DNA from: Nocardioides sp. dk884
GTDB taxonomy: Bacteria > Actinomycetota > Actinomycetes > Propionibacteriales > Nocardioidaceae
Assembly: GCF_009557055.1 (NCBI RefSeq)
Contig: NZ_CP045649.1
Span: 124,001 to 188,000, forward strand
DNA: 64,000 nucleotides
Direction: 5' to 3'
The notes below the pieces were generated by a model. The model ran no database searches. It worked only from the letters and a program-made list of their open reading frames with translations, and had not been told where the DNA came from. Made by a program: the position numbers and the translations under genes. The first letter of the stretch is position 1. Every line of letters begins with the position of its first letter. Below are positions 1-7,682 of this stretch, piece by piece.

Positions 1-87
1 GTTCCACCCGTTGAGTTCGAGGACGAGCACTACCGGCACAACCCGGCGCCGACTACCCTCAGCGCGTCAGTTCAGAGCCTCCACTGA
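1..87 (+). CDS. IS3-family transposase OrfB, C-terminal 28 codons (partial)
   Basis: The reading frame open from base 1 ends at a TGA at 85-87 and begins VPPVEFEDEHYRHNP. This matches the C-terminal motif of the OrfB encoded around 4450-4512 in this window (VPPVEYEQAHYAALN). That motif is typical of the end of the DDE integrase domain of IS3 OrfB. Only the tail is visible, so catalytic residues cannot be judged. It is a different copy from the other IS3 elements nearby, because the residues after the shared motif diverge. Confidence 0.75.
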   Translation, partial: VPPVEFEDEHYRHNPAPTTLSASVQSLH

Positions 88-140
88 ACCCGGCACGCGA
101 CAAGACGCATCTCACCGCTGCGCTGGACTCGGCACAACGA

Positions 141-177
141 GAACCGCCCCACGGTTTCAGGTTCCGTGGGGCGGTTC
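141..177 (+). terminator. Hairpin near IS end, terminator-like
   Basis: GAACCGCCCCACGG (141-154) pairs perfectly with CCGTGGGGCGGTTC (164-177), a 14-bp stem with a 9-nt loop. The right arm is the terminal repeat of the IS3 remnant, so the hairpin may act in transposition as well as stopping transcription from the transposase gene. There is no clear T-run after it. Confidence 0.55.
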
Positions 178-178
178 A

Positions 179-430
179 GTTCGAAGGACTGAGAGCCGCA
201 GTCCCAGTCGCCCACGCGTCGCCGTCGCGAACGGCTCGCCTCCTCGGCGGCGGCATCCACACGTCCCGGGTCTGCCCCAGATCCTGTCTCCGCCGCTGCG
301 ACCGGTCTGAGTCTCCATACTCATTCGACCGCACCGCCGATGGAGCAGACTGTCCATGTGCCCAACGTTCACGCCCCCGACCGGGTGTCCGCTGCCCCTT
401 CTTCTGTGGCTGCCGGCCGGGTTCCGTGGA
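179..430. other. Gene-free spacer between two IS3-family elements
   Basis: No supportable gene was found between the IS3 remnant and the next IS3-family element. Open frames across it on the minus strand are out-of-frame extensions of the OrfB that ends at 466. No tRNA, repeat array or clear promoter was seen. It is probably leftover flanking DNA from successive insertions. Confidence 0.5.
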
Positions 431-465
431 TGGGCCTACCCCCGGATCTTGGACACGGTGGGTGA

Positions 466-1362
466 TTACGCGGCGGTCGGCAGCGTAGCGGCCCGGCGGG
501 CCTCGTAGGTGGACGGGGACAGGTAGCCGCACCAGCTGTGGCGGCGGCGGGTGTTGTAGCGGACGAGCCATCGGAAGACCTCCCTGCGGCAGGTCGGCTC
601 GTCGGTCCAGCAGGCGGCGTCTTGGAGGACCTCGCGTTTCATCGTGGCGTTGAACGATTCCGCGAGCGCGTTGTCGGCCGAGGAGCCCACGGCGCCCATC
701 GATTGGGTCACGCCGAGGTCGGCGCAGAGCTTGGCGTATGCCTTCGAGCAGTAGACCGACCCGTGGTCGCTGTGAAAGATCGCGCCCGCGAGGCTGCCGC
801 GGGTCGCAGCAGCGGCGTTGAGGGCGTCCTCGACGAGCTCGGTGCGCATGTGGTCCGCGATCGCCCAGCCGGCGAGTCGACGTGAGTAGCAGTCGATCAC
901 GGTGGCCAGGTACAGATTGGTGCCGTCGGCGAGGGGGAGGTAGGTGATGTCGCCGACGTAGCGCTGGTTGGGCGCCGGGGCGGTGAAGTCGCGCTTGAGC
1001 AGATCCGGGTGCTTCTGCCCCGATGGCTCGGGGATCGTGGTGCGTACGCGGCGCTTCTTGACGTAGCCGGCGATTCCGGCGGCACGCATGACGCGCGCGA
1101 TCCGCTTGTGGTTGACCCGCTGCTCGGCTGGGGCGCCGTCGTTGAGTTCGGCGGTGATCCGGGGTGCGCCGAGGGTGTTGTCGCCCTGGTGGATCGTGCG
1201 GATCTGTGCCTGCAGCTCGGCGTCCGCGGTGGCTCGCTCGGCGCGGGCCGGCGCGCCGGCCTTCCAGGCGTAGAACGATGAGCGCGTCACCTCGACGAGC
1301 TCGCACAGTCGCTTCACCGGGTAGGTGGCGGAGTTGTCGGCGACGAACTGGAAGCGACTCAC
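466..1362 (-). CDS. IS3-family transposase OrfB (DDE integrase)
   Basis: This 298-residue protein carries the IS3 OrfB layout: an N-terminal HTH_21-like region with YPVKRLCELVEVTRSSFY, then an rve integrase core. The DDE residues are visible in VGDITYLPLA (first Asp), HSDHGSVY (second Asp) and ALAESFNATMKREV (Glu), with the usual D-x35-E type spacing. The end region RYNTRRRHSWCGYLSPSTYE is also typical. It begins with a GTG that overlaps the orfA stop (GTGA at 1359-1362), suggesting coupling or frameshifting. The coding sequence is intact, but its element has lost the 5' end, so it may act only in trans. Confidence 0.9.
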   Translation of the reverse strand: MSRFQFVADNSATYPVKRLCELVEVTRSSFYAWKAGAPARAERATADAELQAQIRTIHQGDNTLGAPRITAELNDGAPAEQRVNHKRIARVMRAAGIAGYVKKRRVRTTIPEPSGQKHPDLLKRDFTAPAPNQRYVGDITYLPLADGTNLYLATVIDCYSRRLAGWAIADHMRTELVEDALNAAAATRGSLAGAIFHSDHGSVYCSKAYAKLCADLGVTQSMGAVGSSADNALAESFNATMKREVLQDAACWTDEPTCRREVFRWLVRYNTRRRHSWCGYLSPSTYEARRAATLPTAA

Positions 1363-1710
1363 CAGCGCGTCTCCCCGGCGAAATACTTGGCCGCCCGTTG
1401 CAGGATCCCCCGCTCGGTGGCGAGCTTGGTGGTCTCGACCTCGAGCTCGTTCACACGAGCCTCGAGCCGAGCGATCTTCTGCTCGGGCGTCTCATCGGTC
1501 GGCGCCGACGAGCTCGCCGCCGGCTGCTTGGACTGCAACGGGGTGGAGGTCAGCGTCCCGTCAGCGGCGGTCTTCTTGCCGGTCCCGTATGCCTCGAGCC
1601 AGTGCCGCAGCGTGCCGCGCACGATGCCGAGGTCCTCGGCGATGCCGCGGACCGTGGCGCCCGGGGTGGACTCGTACAAGTCGACGGCCTGACGACGGAA
1701 CTCCTCGGAG
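1359..1710 (-). pseudogene. IS3-family OrfA, 5'-truncated
   Basis: The frame encodes an HTH_Tnp_1-type OrfA: SEEFRRQAVDLYESTPG, then an HTH (GIAEDLGIVRGTLRHWLEAYG), a low-complexity linker and a C-terminal coiled coil (IARLEARVNELEVETTKLA) ending GETRW. Normal OrfA proteins have a few residues and a Met before SEEFRRQ. Here that part is replaced by the inverted repeat of the adjacent element at 1711, which reads through as KPGALH. The open frame extends upstream to 1823, but those codons belong to the other element. I treat it as a broken gene. Confidence 0.8.
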
Positions 1711-1763
1711 TGAAGCGCCCCAGGTTTGATGCCGCTCCTGTTTGAGTCCAGGAGGATCAGCAC

Positions 1764-2075
1764 ATGCCGAAGAAGATCGATGAAGAGCTCAAGGCCAGAG
1801 CGGTACGACTGGTCAATGACCACCAGGGCGAGTACTCCTCGCTCACGGCTGCGTCGGCGGTCGTGGCCAAGCAGCTCGGGGTCGGCAAGGAGTCCGTGCG
1901 TCGCTGGGTGCTCCAGTCCCAGGTCGACGGCGGGCAGCGCCAGGGCGCGACGACCGAGGAGCTTGCTGAGATCAAGGCGCTGAAGGCCGAGAACCGTCGG
2001 CTGCGTGAGGACGTCGAGATCCTTCGCGGGGCAACGACTTTCTTCGTCGGGGAACTCGACCCCCGCAACCGCTGA
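1764..2075 (+). CDS. IS3-family transposase OrfA
   Basis: The 103-residue protein starts MPKKIDEELKARAVRLV, a standard OrfA N terminus. An HTH region (AASAVVAKQLGVGKESVRRWV) follows, and then a leucine-zipper-like coiled coil (LKAENRRLREDVEILRGAT), ending FFVGELDPRNR. It would bind the terminal repeats and pair with OrfB. orfB starts 3 bp after its stop and in the -1 frame relative to orfA, the arrangement used by IS3 elements to make OrfAB by frameshifting, although I did not identify a clear slippery site. The gene appears intact. Confidence 0.9.
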   Translation: MPKKIDEELKARAVRLVNDHQGEYSSLTAASAVVAKQLGVGKESVRRWVLQSQVDGGQRQGATTEELAEIKALKAENRRLREDVEILRGATTFFVGELDPRNR

Positions 2076-2848
2076 TCATGGGCTTCATCGACGCCATGAG
2101 GAGCCAGGGCTACGCGGTCGAGTCGATCTGTCGGGTCTTGCGTGAGCAGGGCTGCCAGATTGCCGCGCGGACCTACCGCAGTTGGAAGCAGGCCGGCAGG
2201 GTCGTTGCGGCGCGGACCGTCTCCGATGCCTACGTTGTCGACGCGGTGCGTGCCATCGCCTGGACGACCAAGCCCGACGCCGACGGGGTGCTGGTGCGCA
2301 AGCTGGCCCCGGAGGGTCTCTACGGACGGCGGAAGATGACCGCCTACCTACGACGCACCGTCATCGCAGAGGCATCTGCTGGGTCGGTCGACCGGGCGAT
2401 GCGGACCCTGGGCCTGTCCGGGATCAGGCGTGACAAGGGGATCCGGACCACGATCCCGGCCAAGGACGGCACCCGTGCCGGTGACCTTCTCGACCGCGAC
2501 TTCACCGCCGCCGCCCCGAACCGGACCTGGGTCACCGACTTCACCTACTGCCGGACCTGGGCCGGATGGGTCTACGTCGCGTTCATCGTTGATGTCTACG
2601 CCCAACGGATCGTTGCCTGGCACGCCGCGACGAACAAGGAGACCGACCTGGTGATGATCCCGCTACGGATGGCGCTGTGGCAGCGCGACCGCGAGGGCCA
2701 CCCGATCACGGCCGGCGAGCTGATCTGCCACGCCGATGCCGGCTCTCAATACACCAGCATTCGATTCACCGAGCACCTCGCGCTCGAGGAGATCCGACCC
2801 TCGGTCGGCTCCGTCGGCGACGCATTCGATAACGCGCTGATGGAAACG

Positions 2849-2856
2849 ATCAACGG
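2849..2856 (+). repeat. Left copy of 8-bp target site duplication (ATCAACGG)
   Basis: ATCAACGG lies directly before the left end of the ISL3-family element. The same 8 bases lie directly after its right end at 4303-4310. A duplication of 8 bp is the size expected for ISL3-family transposition. Confidence 0.95.
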
Positions 2857-4302
2857 GGCTCATCCCATTCCAGGGTGTAGTCGTGGTCTGAAGCCGCCGG
2901 TCTCGAGCAGACTTCTGGCGATGTAGTTGGTGAGGTTGCGGAACCCGAGGGCAGAGCCGCGGAGGTGTTCGAGCCGGCCATTGATGGCCTCTGTCGGGCC
3001 GTTCGATGTGCCTGGGCGGTCGAAGTAGGCCAGCACGTCGCCGGCGCGCTTCTTCAGCGTCCGCCCGAGGGTCGTGAGTTCGATGAGCGCCTTCGGGATT
3101 CCGCTGCTGATCGACCCGATCAGCTGGGCCATCAGCTCGCGCCCATGGCTGCGGTCCTCGTGCCTGTAGGCAGCGATCATCCGCTGGTAGATCCCCCAGG
3201 TCGCCTCGACCTCGACATGCTCCTCGCGCGCGAACAACGCCCGCAGCCGGGAGGCTTGCTTGTCGGTGAGCAGATCGGCGCCGGTGTGCAGGGTCCGCCG
3301 CGCGGCATACAGCGGGTCGCCCTTCATCCCGCGGTGACCGTGGATGGCCTGCTGCACCCGCCGGCGGCACCGATCGAGCGCGTCACCAGCCAGGCGCACG
3401 ACGTGGAAGGGATCCATGACCGCGACCGCGGCAGGGAGCTCCTCGGCGGTGGCGGTCTTGAAGCCCGTGAACCCGTCCATCGCCACGACCTCGACACCGT
3501 CGCGCCACGCCTCGGGCCGCGCGGCGAGCCAGCTCTTGAACGCCTCCTTCGACCGGCCCTCGATCATGTCCAGCAGCCGCGCCGGCCCCGTCTTGTCACG
3601 GATGGGGGTGAGATCGATGACCACGGTGACGTACCGGTCACCGCGGCGGGTGTGACGCCACACATGTTCATCGACCCCGACGACACCGACACCGTCGAAC
3701 CGGGCCGGGTCGTCGATCAGGACCCGCTTGCCTTCGGCCAGCACAGCGTCGTTGGCGGTGTCCCAGGCGACGTCGAGTCCCTCGGCGATCCGGGCGACGG
3801 TGAGGTGCTGCACGACCAGCGCTTCGAGTGCCCACCGCAGCGCACGGCGCGAGAGCTTCGCTCGCGGCTCGGCCGCGCGGGTGGTGTCTTGGCGCCACAC
3901 GTGTCCGCAGCCGGTGCAGCGGTAGCGACGCACCGCGACCTCGAGAACCGTGGGTCGCCACCCCAGCGGCTCGTGGGCGAGTCGACGGATCACGGTGTCA
4001 CGAGCAGCGCCTTCGGCGCCGCAGCGTCGACACCACTCATCCGGCGTCACGACCCGGCAGGCGAGCACCGCGCGGCCAGGCTCGAGGCGTTGGCCGGTCA
4101 CGACGAGGTCGAGCTCGTCGAGGCGGCAGAACGTGGTCAGGTCAGGGCGGGCGAACGCGCCAGAGCGCTCGCCGACGGTAGCGTCAGACAAGTCGAGGTC
4201 TTTCAGGATGCAGCGTGTAGGAACCTCCATCCTTGGGAGACCTCGACGCCTATCCCAGGACCGCCACGCCAGCGCCCGCTACACCCTCATCTGGGAAGAG
4301 CC
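2857..4302 (-). mobile_element. ISL3-family insertion sequence, apparently complete
   Basis: The 1446-bp element starts GGCTCATCCC and ends GGGAAGAGCC; the right end read inward is GGCTCTTCCCA, the known style of ISL3 ends. The two terminal repeats match over about 24 bp with a few mismatches and share the inner block AGGGTGTAG. A perfect 8-bp duplication flanks the element. It carries one transposase gene on the minus strand, whose stop codon lies inside the left repeat. It interrupts orfB of the surrounding IS3-family element. Confidence 0.95.
2860..4230 (-). CDS. ISL3-family transposase
   Basis: This 456-residue protein shows the ISL3 layout. Near the N terminus is a zinc ribbon (CRRCGAEG and YRCTGCGHVW), then an HTH-like region, then the DDE core. 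The acidic residues are visible in VGVDEHVW, VAMDGFTGF with DPFHVVRLAGD, and near the C terminus in NGPTEAINGRLEHLRGSALGFRN, which is highly typical of the family. Length is normal for ISL3. The start at 4230 lies about 70 bp inside the right terminal repeat. No frame damage is seen, so the element could still be active. Confidence 0.95.
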   Translation of the reverse strand: MEVPTRCILKDLDLSDATVGERSGAFARPDLTTFCRLDELDLVVTGQRLEPGRAVLACRVVTPDEWCRRCGAEGAARDTVIRRLAHEPLGWRPTVLEVAVRRYRCTGCGHVWRQDTTRAAEPRAKLSRRALRWALEALVVQHLTVARIAEGLDVAWDTANDAVLAEGKRVLIDDPARFDGVGVVGVDEHVWRHTRRGDRYVTVVIDLTPIRDKTGPARLLDMIEGRSKEAFKSWLAARPEAWRDGVEVVAMDGFTGFKTATAEELPAAVAVMDPFHVVRLAGDALDRCRRRVQQAIHGHRGMKGDPLYAARRTLHTGADLLTDKQASRLRALFAREEHVEVEATWGIYQRMIAAYRHEDRSHGRELMAQLIGSISSGIPKALIELTTLGRTLKKRAGDVLAYFDRPGTSNGPTEAINGRLEHLRGSALGFRNLTNYIARSLLETGGFRPRLHPGMG

Positions 4303-4310
4303 ATCAACGG
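4303..4310 (+). repeat. Right copy of 8-bp target site duplication (ATCAACGG)
   Basis: This is identical to 2849-2856 and directly abuts the right end of the ISL3-family element. Removing the element and one copy restores the IS3 orfB frame. Confidence 0.95.
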
Positions 4311-4536
4311 CCTCTACAAGGCCGAGTGCATCCGCACCACGGTCTTCCACGACGGGCCGTACAAGACCATCGCTGACGTCGAGTACGCCACGGCCGGCTG
4401 GGTCGACTGGTACAACAACCGACGCCTGCACTCGACCCTGGGCAACGTCCCACCCGTCGAGTACGAGCAAGCCCACTACGCTGCCCTCAACCGAGAGCCG
4501 CACCCCGTATAGGACCGGCAGAGAACCTGGGGCGCT

Positions 4537-4878
4537 TCAGGCGGACGAGAGGTCGTAGGTGCGCTCGCGATACGTGTCCTCCGGCTGCGGGTAGCCATTG
4601 GTCGAAGTGCCCAATAAATGGCACCACTCAGCCTGCGCGATCTCCTTGGCACTGAACTTCGCCCCTAGATGGACGTCGATCTCCAACTGGACGGTCAAGG
4701 CGAGGAACTCCTCCCAGTGCACCGAGCGGCTGTCGGTCTCGAAGACCTGATGATCGTCCCCCTTAACCCGTGTGAGGCATGCGAGTCGAGACGCGCGAGG
4801 GTCGTCGCTGCGGAGGACAACCCGGGCAGTTCGGAGCACAGCCCATGGTCGCATCACGTCCACCGACAATCCGTACAT
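4537..4878 (-). pseudogene. Hypothetical protein truncated by IS insertion
   Basis: A 113-residue frame runs into the right end of the IS3-family element. Its stop codon TGA (4539-4537) is the first three bases of the element's terminal repeat, so the natural C terminus has been lost. The visible part includes VHWEEFLALTVQLEIDVHLG and EWCHLLGTSTNGYPQPED. I do not recognise the family. The start (ATG near 4877) is also uncertain. It is probably the remnant of an island gene cut by the insertion. Confidence 0.5.
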
Positions 4879-4920
4879 GCCGCGATCCCCGCGGTTCCGC
4901 AGGGCGCGTCATACCGCCGC

Positions 4921-5439
4921 TTATGAGCAACCTGGTGGCCTTCGCTCAGTCGGAGTAGGGGGGGAGCCCGGGGCCCGGGTCGCAGGCCGTTCCAGGTCCG
5001 GAGTCAGCTCGCGCGCGATCAGCCGGACAGCGTTGCGCACGGGCAGCCAGTCCGACGTCGCGAGGGTGCCGTCGGCGCGGCGGCGTTCGAGGTGCACGAG
5101 CAGTCTGCCGACAGCTTGCGCGTCGTTGCGGATGGTGCGGAGTGCCTGGTCCACAGAGGGTGCGCCGGTGGTGCGGGCCGCGCCGGTGGATGGCGATGGA
5201 TTGCTCGATGTCGCCGCGGGTTCGGGCAACTCGGGCTTGGCCGCGGCTCGAGGTCGGGGCACCTCGACCACCCGGACCTCGATCGCGCCCTTGCGTGCGC
5301 CGAGTCGCTGGAGAGCGGCGTCGTTGCGGCATCGGGTTGAGCACCAGACGGGGCGGCGTCCGACGCCCTTGTAGACGACCGGGCTGGCGCAGTTCGGACA
5401 CGTCCTGGTGTCATCTGGCGACGGGTCGCGGTCGGTCAT
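4921..5439 (-). CDS. Small zinc-ribbon protein of unknown function
   Basis: This 172-residue protein has an N-terminal treble-clef-like zinc-binding cluster. CPNCASPVVYKGVGRRPVWC and then STRCRNDAALQRLG supply four Cys in a C-x2-C ... C-x3-C pattern, as in proteins that bind nucleic acid. A Pro/Ala-rich linker and a charged C-terminal helix-rich part (LVHLERRRADGTLATSDWLPVRNAVRLIARELTPDL) follow. The ATG at 5439 is chosen because GAGGT lies a few bases upstream and the cysteines follow at once; the open frame continues to 5763 without family-like residues. No function can be assigned. It lies in the island between IS elements and the att-like site. Confidence 0.6.
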   Translation of the reverse strand: MTDRDPSPDDTRTCPNCASPVVYKGVGRRPVWCSTRCRNDAALQRLGARKGAIEVRVVEVPRPRAAAKPELPEPAATSSNPSPSTGAARTTGAPSVDQALRTIRNDAQAVGRLLVHLERRRADGTLATSDWLPVRNAVRLIARELTPDLERPATRAPGSPPTPTERRPPGCS

Positions 5440-5720
5440 CTGGCACCTCGTCGGGCCGGGGGACGGGCGTGCTTTCGCCCTTCCTTTCGCACAATCGAAA
5501 CGGGACCATGCCGAGAATGCAAGAGGTGTGTGGCACTTCGTCGGGCCGTGGAATCTCGGGGGACGGTCCAGACGTGCCGGACCGCGCTGACTGTCGTCGT
5601 CGACTGGGCCTTGGGAGGGCGAGTCTCGTCGGGGGCTTCGTGCTCGCAGGGACTCTTCGAGGTGGCTGTACTTCTCGGTATTACCTCCAATGGAGCCTGT
5701 CCAGGCGTACCGTCCGGCGC

Positions 5721-7049
5721 ATGTCTGAGGAGGCCTGGCACGAAGCACGACTGATCCCCACATCTGGCATCAGCGGTGCCGAGGAGCAGGAGCGACGAGC
5801 GACGTCCGCAGTCCTTGCCGTGATGGGCGCGGTCAAGGAGTTCAGCAAGGCCTTGCTGGGTCAGCTCGGCGCGCCAGCAGGAAACGTAGAGACCTTCATC
5901 GAGGTCCCGTTCATGCTGGGCGATAAGCGCTGCTACCCGGACGGCCTGATCCGTGTGACTCGTGGCTCCCGGTCCTGGACCGCGCTCGTCGAGGTCAAGA
6001 CCGGCAAGAACGCGCTCCAGACCGAGCAGTTGGAGAACTACCTCGACATCGCGCGCGAGCAGGGATTCGACGCGCTCGTCACCATCAGCAACGAGATCCC
6101 CAGCATCGCCGGGCAGCACCCGACGAGCGTCGACAAGCGCAAGCTCAAGAAGGTCGCGCTGCACCATTGGTCGTGGTCGCAGGTGCTGTCGACGGCCGTC
6201 ATGCAGAAGGAGCATCGGGGAATCTCCGATCCCGAGCAGGCCTGGATCCTCGGTGAGCTCATCCGCTACCTGGAGCACCCGCGGTCCGGGGCGATGGAGT
6301 TCGAGGACATGGGCGCCAACTGGGTCGCCGTTCGAGACGCAGTGGTCGCGGGGACGCTCCGTGCCTCGGACAAGTCGGCCCCCGAGGTCGCGGCACGCTT
6401 CGACGCGCTCCTTCACTACCTCAGCCTCCGGCTCGGCCGACAACTAGGGACCGACGTCCTTCCGGTCCTGACGCGCAAGGAGCAGGCCGACCCGGCGCTC
6501 CGCGCTCAGGTCGTCCTGTCGCGGATGGTCGAGCAGGCGGAGCTGGTCGGCGGGATCCGGATCCCGAACGCGGTCGCCCCCATTCACCTGATCGCCGACC
6601 TTCGCGCTGGTCGAGTCACCTGTTATGTCGACGTCGATGCCCCACGCGAGGGTCGCCCGACAACTCGGGTGAACTGGATCATTCGCCAGTTGAAGCACGC
6701 ACCAGACTCGACACGGGTCGAGTCGTTCGTCGCTAACGCGCGCGGAGCCGGAGCGACCGAACTGCTCGGCAAGGTCCGCGAGGAACCGACCGTCCTCATC
6801 GCCGATCCGAAGAAGGACATCCGTTCCTTCCGGATCGCGCTGTCCGTGCCCATGGGGGCGAAGCGCGGACGCGGTCGCGGAGCATTCATCGACTCAGTCC
6901 TCGATCTGGTCGACACGTTCTACGGCGACGTTGTGCAGCACCTGAAGGCGTGGTCACCAGCTGCGCCGAAGTTGCGGGACCCGGTGGTGCCGGAGGAGAA
7001 GCCCGCGCTCAGCTCAACAGCGCTGTCGTCCCAAGACGGCAGCGAGTAG
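5721..7049 (+). CDS. PD-(D/E)XK-like nuclease-fold protein of unknown function
   Basis: This 442-residue protein belongs to a family seen in many actinobacteria, sometimes annotated as a stress-response protein. The N-terminal part has a PD-(D/E)XK-like pattern: ETFIEVPF (about 58-64), PDGLIRV (73-79) and ALVEVKTGKN (88-97), giving Asp74, Glu91 and Lys93 as candidate active-site residues. It continues with LENYLDIAREQGFDALVTISN and a large uncharacterised C-terminal region. The ATG at 5721 is preferred; the frame stays open upstream to 5142 but with unrelated residues. It sits alone in the island, so a defence role is possible but not shown. Confidence 0.75.
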   Translation: MSEEAWHEARLIPTSGISGAEEQERRATSAVLAVMGAVKEFSKALLGQLGAPAGNVETFIEVPFMLGDKRCYPDGLIRVTRGSRSWTALVEVKTGKNALQTEQLENYLDIAREQGFDALVTISNEIPSIAGQHPTSVDKRKLKKVALHHWSWSQVLSTAVMQKEHRGISDPEQAWILGELIRYLEHPRSGAMEFEDMGANWVAVRDAVVAGTLRASDKSAPEVAARFDALLHYLSLRLGRQLGTDVLPVLTRKEQADPALRAQVVLSRMVEQAELVGGIRIPNAVAPIHLIADLRAGRVTCYVDVDAPREGRPTTRVNWIIRQLKHAPDSTRVESFVANARGAGATELLGKVREEPTVLIADPKKDIRSFRIALSVPMGAKRGRGRGAFIDSVLDLVDTFYGDVVQHLKAWSPAAPKLRDPVVPEEKPALSSTALSSQDGSE

Positions 7050-7092
7050 ACCGCCCCATCCGTACAACTGACCTCTTGGTTTCCGATACGAA

Positions 7093-7128
7093 GCGCCCCC
7101 CGGGGCGCGCCCCTCTGTGATTGAGGGG
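7093..7128 (+). terminator. Two small hairpins between convergent genes
   Basis: GCGCCCC and GGGGCGC (7093-7108) pair around a 2-nt loop, and CCCCTC/GAGGGG (7110-7128) pair around a 7-nt loop. They lie between a plus-strand gene ending at 7049 and a minus-strand gene ending at 7168. They probably help end transcription from both sides. No T-run follows. Confidence 0.45.
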
Positions 7129-7167
7129 TGATGGTCGAAGCCCCGCTGCGGAGCACGGCATGAGCCG

Positions 7168-7407
7168 TCACTGGTCGGGGTCGACGGCGTTCAATGCTTG
7201 CCGGACCGCGTCCCGGATCTCAGCACGGCCGATGTAGGGCGACCGCATGCCCGGCGCGTACAACGTCACGGCTTCTAGGAGATCGTCGAACCGCTCGTCA
7301 TCCGGGTAATCATCGAGCAGCACGCCCTCCAAGGCGCTCACTGCGTTCGCGGAGTCGTCCCCATCGAGGATCCGCTGGGCAGCTGCCAGGAGGCGTTGGT
7401 CGTACAT
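7168..7407 (-). CDS. Small acidic hypothetical protein
   Basis: This 79-residue, strongly acidic protein (MYDQRLLAAAQRILDGDDSA ... DDYPDDERFDDLLEAVTLYAP ... AEIRDAVRQALNAVDPDQ) has no membrane segment or signal. The composition is even and codon use fits the surroundings, so it looks like a real gene, but I do not recognise the family. It is the last gene before the tRNA-Arg fragment, so it is probably island cargo. It is convergent with the nuclease-fold gene. Confidence 0.6.
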   Translation of the reverse strand: MYDQRLLAAAQRILDGDDSANAVSALEGVLLDDYPDDERFDDLLEAVTLYAPGMRSPYIGRAEIRDAVRQALNAVDPDQ

Positions 7408-7682
7408 CCGATCAGCGTATTGCCACCGCCCGCCAGGGGTGCGCCATCGGCATGCGGGCGCCCTCGTCGTCGCGATCTGTCACACCCCGATCGCCAGGGG
7501 GGATGCATGGCATTTCCCGTCTCAAAAACGGCTCAAAATGCCCTCAGGGCGCTCTCGGTTGCGTCCTGATCCGACACCAGCGGTCGTGGCACGACTGACC
7601 TGTTGATGGCCGTCTGACCTGGTACTTTCGATCAAAAGCGGTGTCGGCCGTAGGTGCGTCGGGTCGTCGCCAGGGACCTTGT

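Larger units (their letters stand above)
1..178 (+). mobile_element. IS3-family element, 3' remnant at window edge
   Basis: This is the right-hand end of an IS3-family insertion sequence whose body lies outside the window. It contains the last codons of an OrfB transposase and ends at 178 with the strand reading CCGTGGGGCGGTTCA. Read inward this gives TGAACCGCCCCACGG, which resembles the terminal repeat of the IS3 element at 1711-4539 (TGAAGCGCCCCAGG) and has the TG start usual for this family. The left end cannot be seen, so intactness is unknown. Confidence 0.7.
431..1710 (-). mobile_element. IS3-family element, truncated at its 5' end
   Basis: An orfA/orfB pair on the minus strand has the architecture of an IS3-family element. 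Its transcription-downstream end is placed near 431 because a TG-initiated, C/G-rich stretch follows the orfB stop closely; this boundary is approximate. At the other end the element stops abruptly at 1710, where the IS3-family element at 1711-4539 begins. The start codon of orfA and the 5' terminal repeat are missing. It should no longer move on its own. Confidence 0.7.
2078..4512 (+). pseudogene. IS3-family transposase OrfB split by ISL3 insertion
   Basis: The first part (2078-2856) encodes the HTH_21 region and most of the rve core, with Asp residues in WVTDFTYCR and CHADAGSQYTS and the Glu in DNALMETING. The frame is cut by an insertion at 2857-4302. It resumes at 4311 with LYKAECIRTTVF and ends VPPVEYEQAHYAALNREPHPV-type residues at 4512. 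Joining 2856 directly to 4311 gives 981 nt and an uninterrupted 326-residue OrfB, so the ISL3 insertion is the only visible lesion and is probably recent. As it stands, the gene makes only a chimeric truncated product ending at about 2926. Confidence 0.9.
1711..4539 (+). mobile_element. IS3-family element, interrupted by an ISL3-family element
   Basis: The ends are inverted repeats. The left end begins TGAAGCGCCCCAGGTT (1711-1726) and the right end is its complement AACCTGGGGCGCTTCA (4524-4539). Similarity continues for about 28 bp with scattered mismatches. Inside are orfA (1764-2075) and orfB (from 2078), the latter split by an ISL3-family insertion at 2857-4302. Without that insertion and its duplicated 8 bp, the element is 1375 bp, a normal IS3 size. 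The bases outside the two ends (CTCCTCGGAG and GGCGGACGAG) do not form a 3-4 bp duplication, so flanking DNA has been rearranged. Confidence 0.85.

Noticed and set aside
176..1306. Minus-strand open frame of 376 codons overlapping the IS3 OrfB
   Set aside because: It is a shifted frame of the transposase, rich in Arg and Pro, without any domain pattern.
2965..4512. Long plus-strand open frame of 515 codons
   Set aside because: Most of it is antisense to the ISL3 transposase, which has clear family motifs. Only its last 67 codons are real, as the displaced end of the IS3 orfB.
5142..5720. Upstream extension of the PD-(D/E)XK-like protein to a start at 5142
   Set aside because: The extra 193 codons overlap the zinc-ribbon gene on the other strand and have no family-like sequence. 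ATG at 5721 begins the conserved part.
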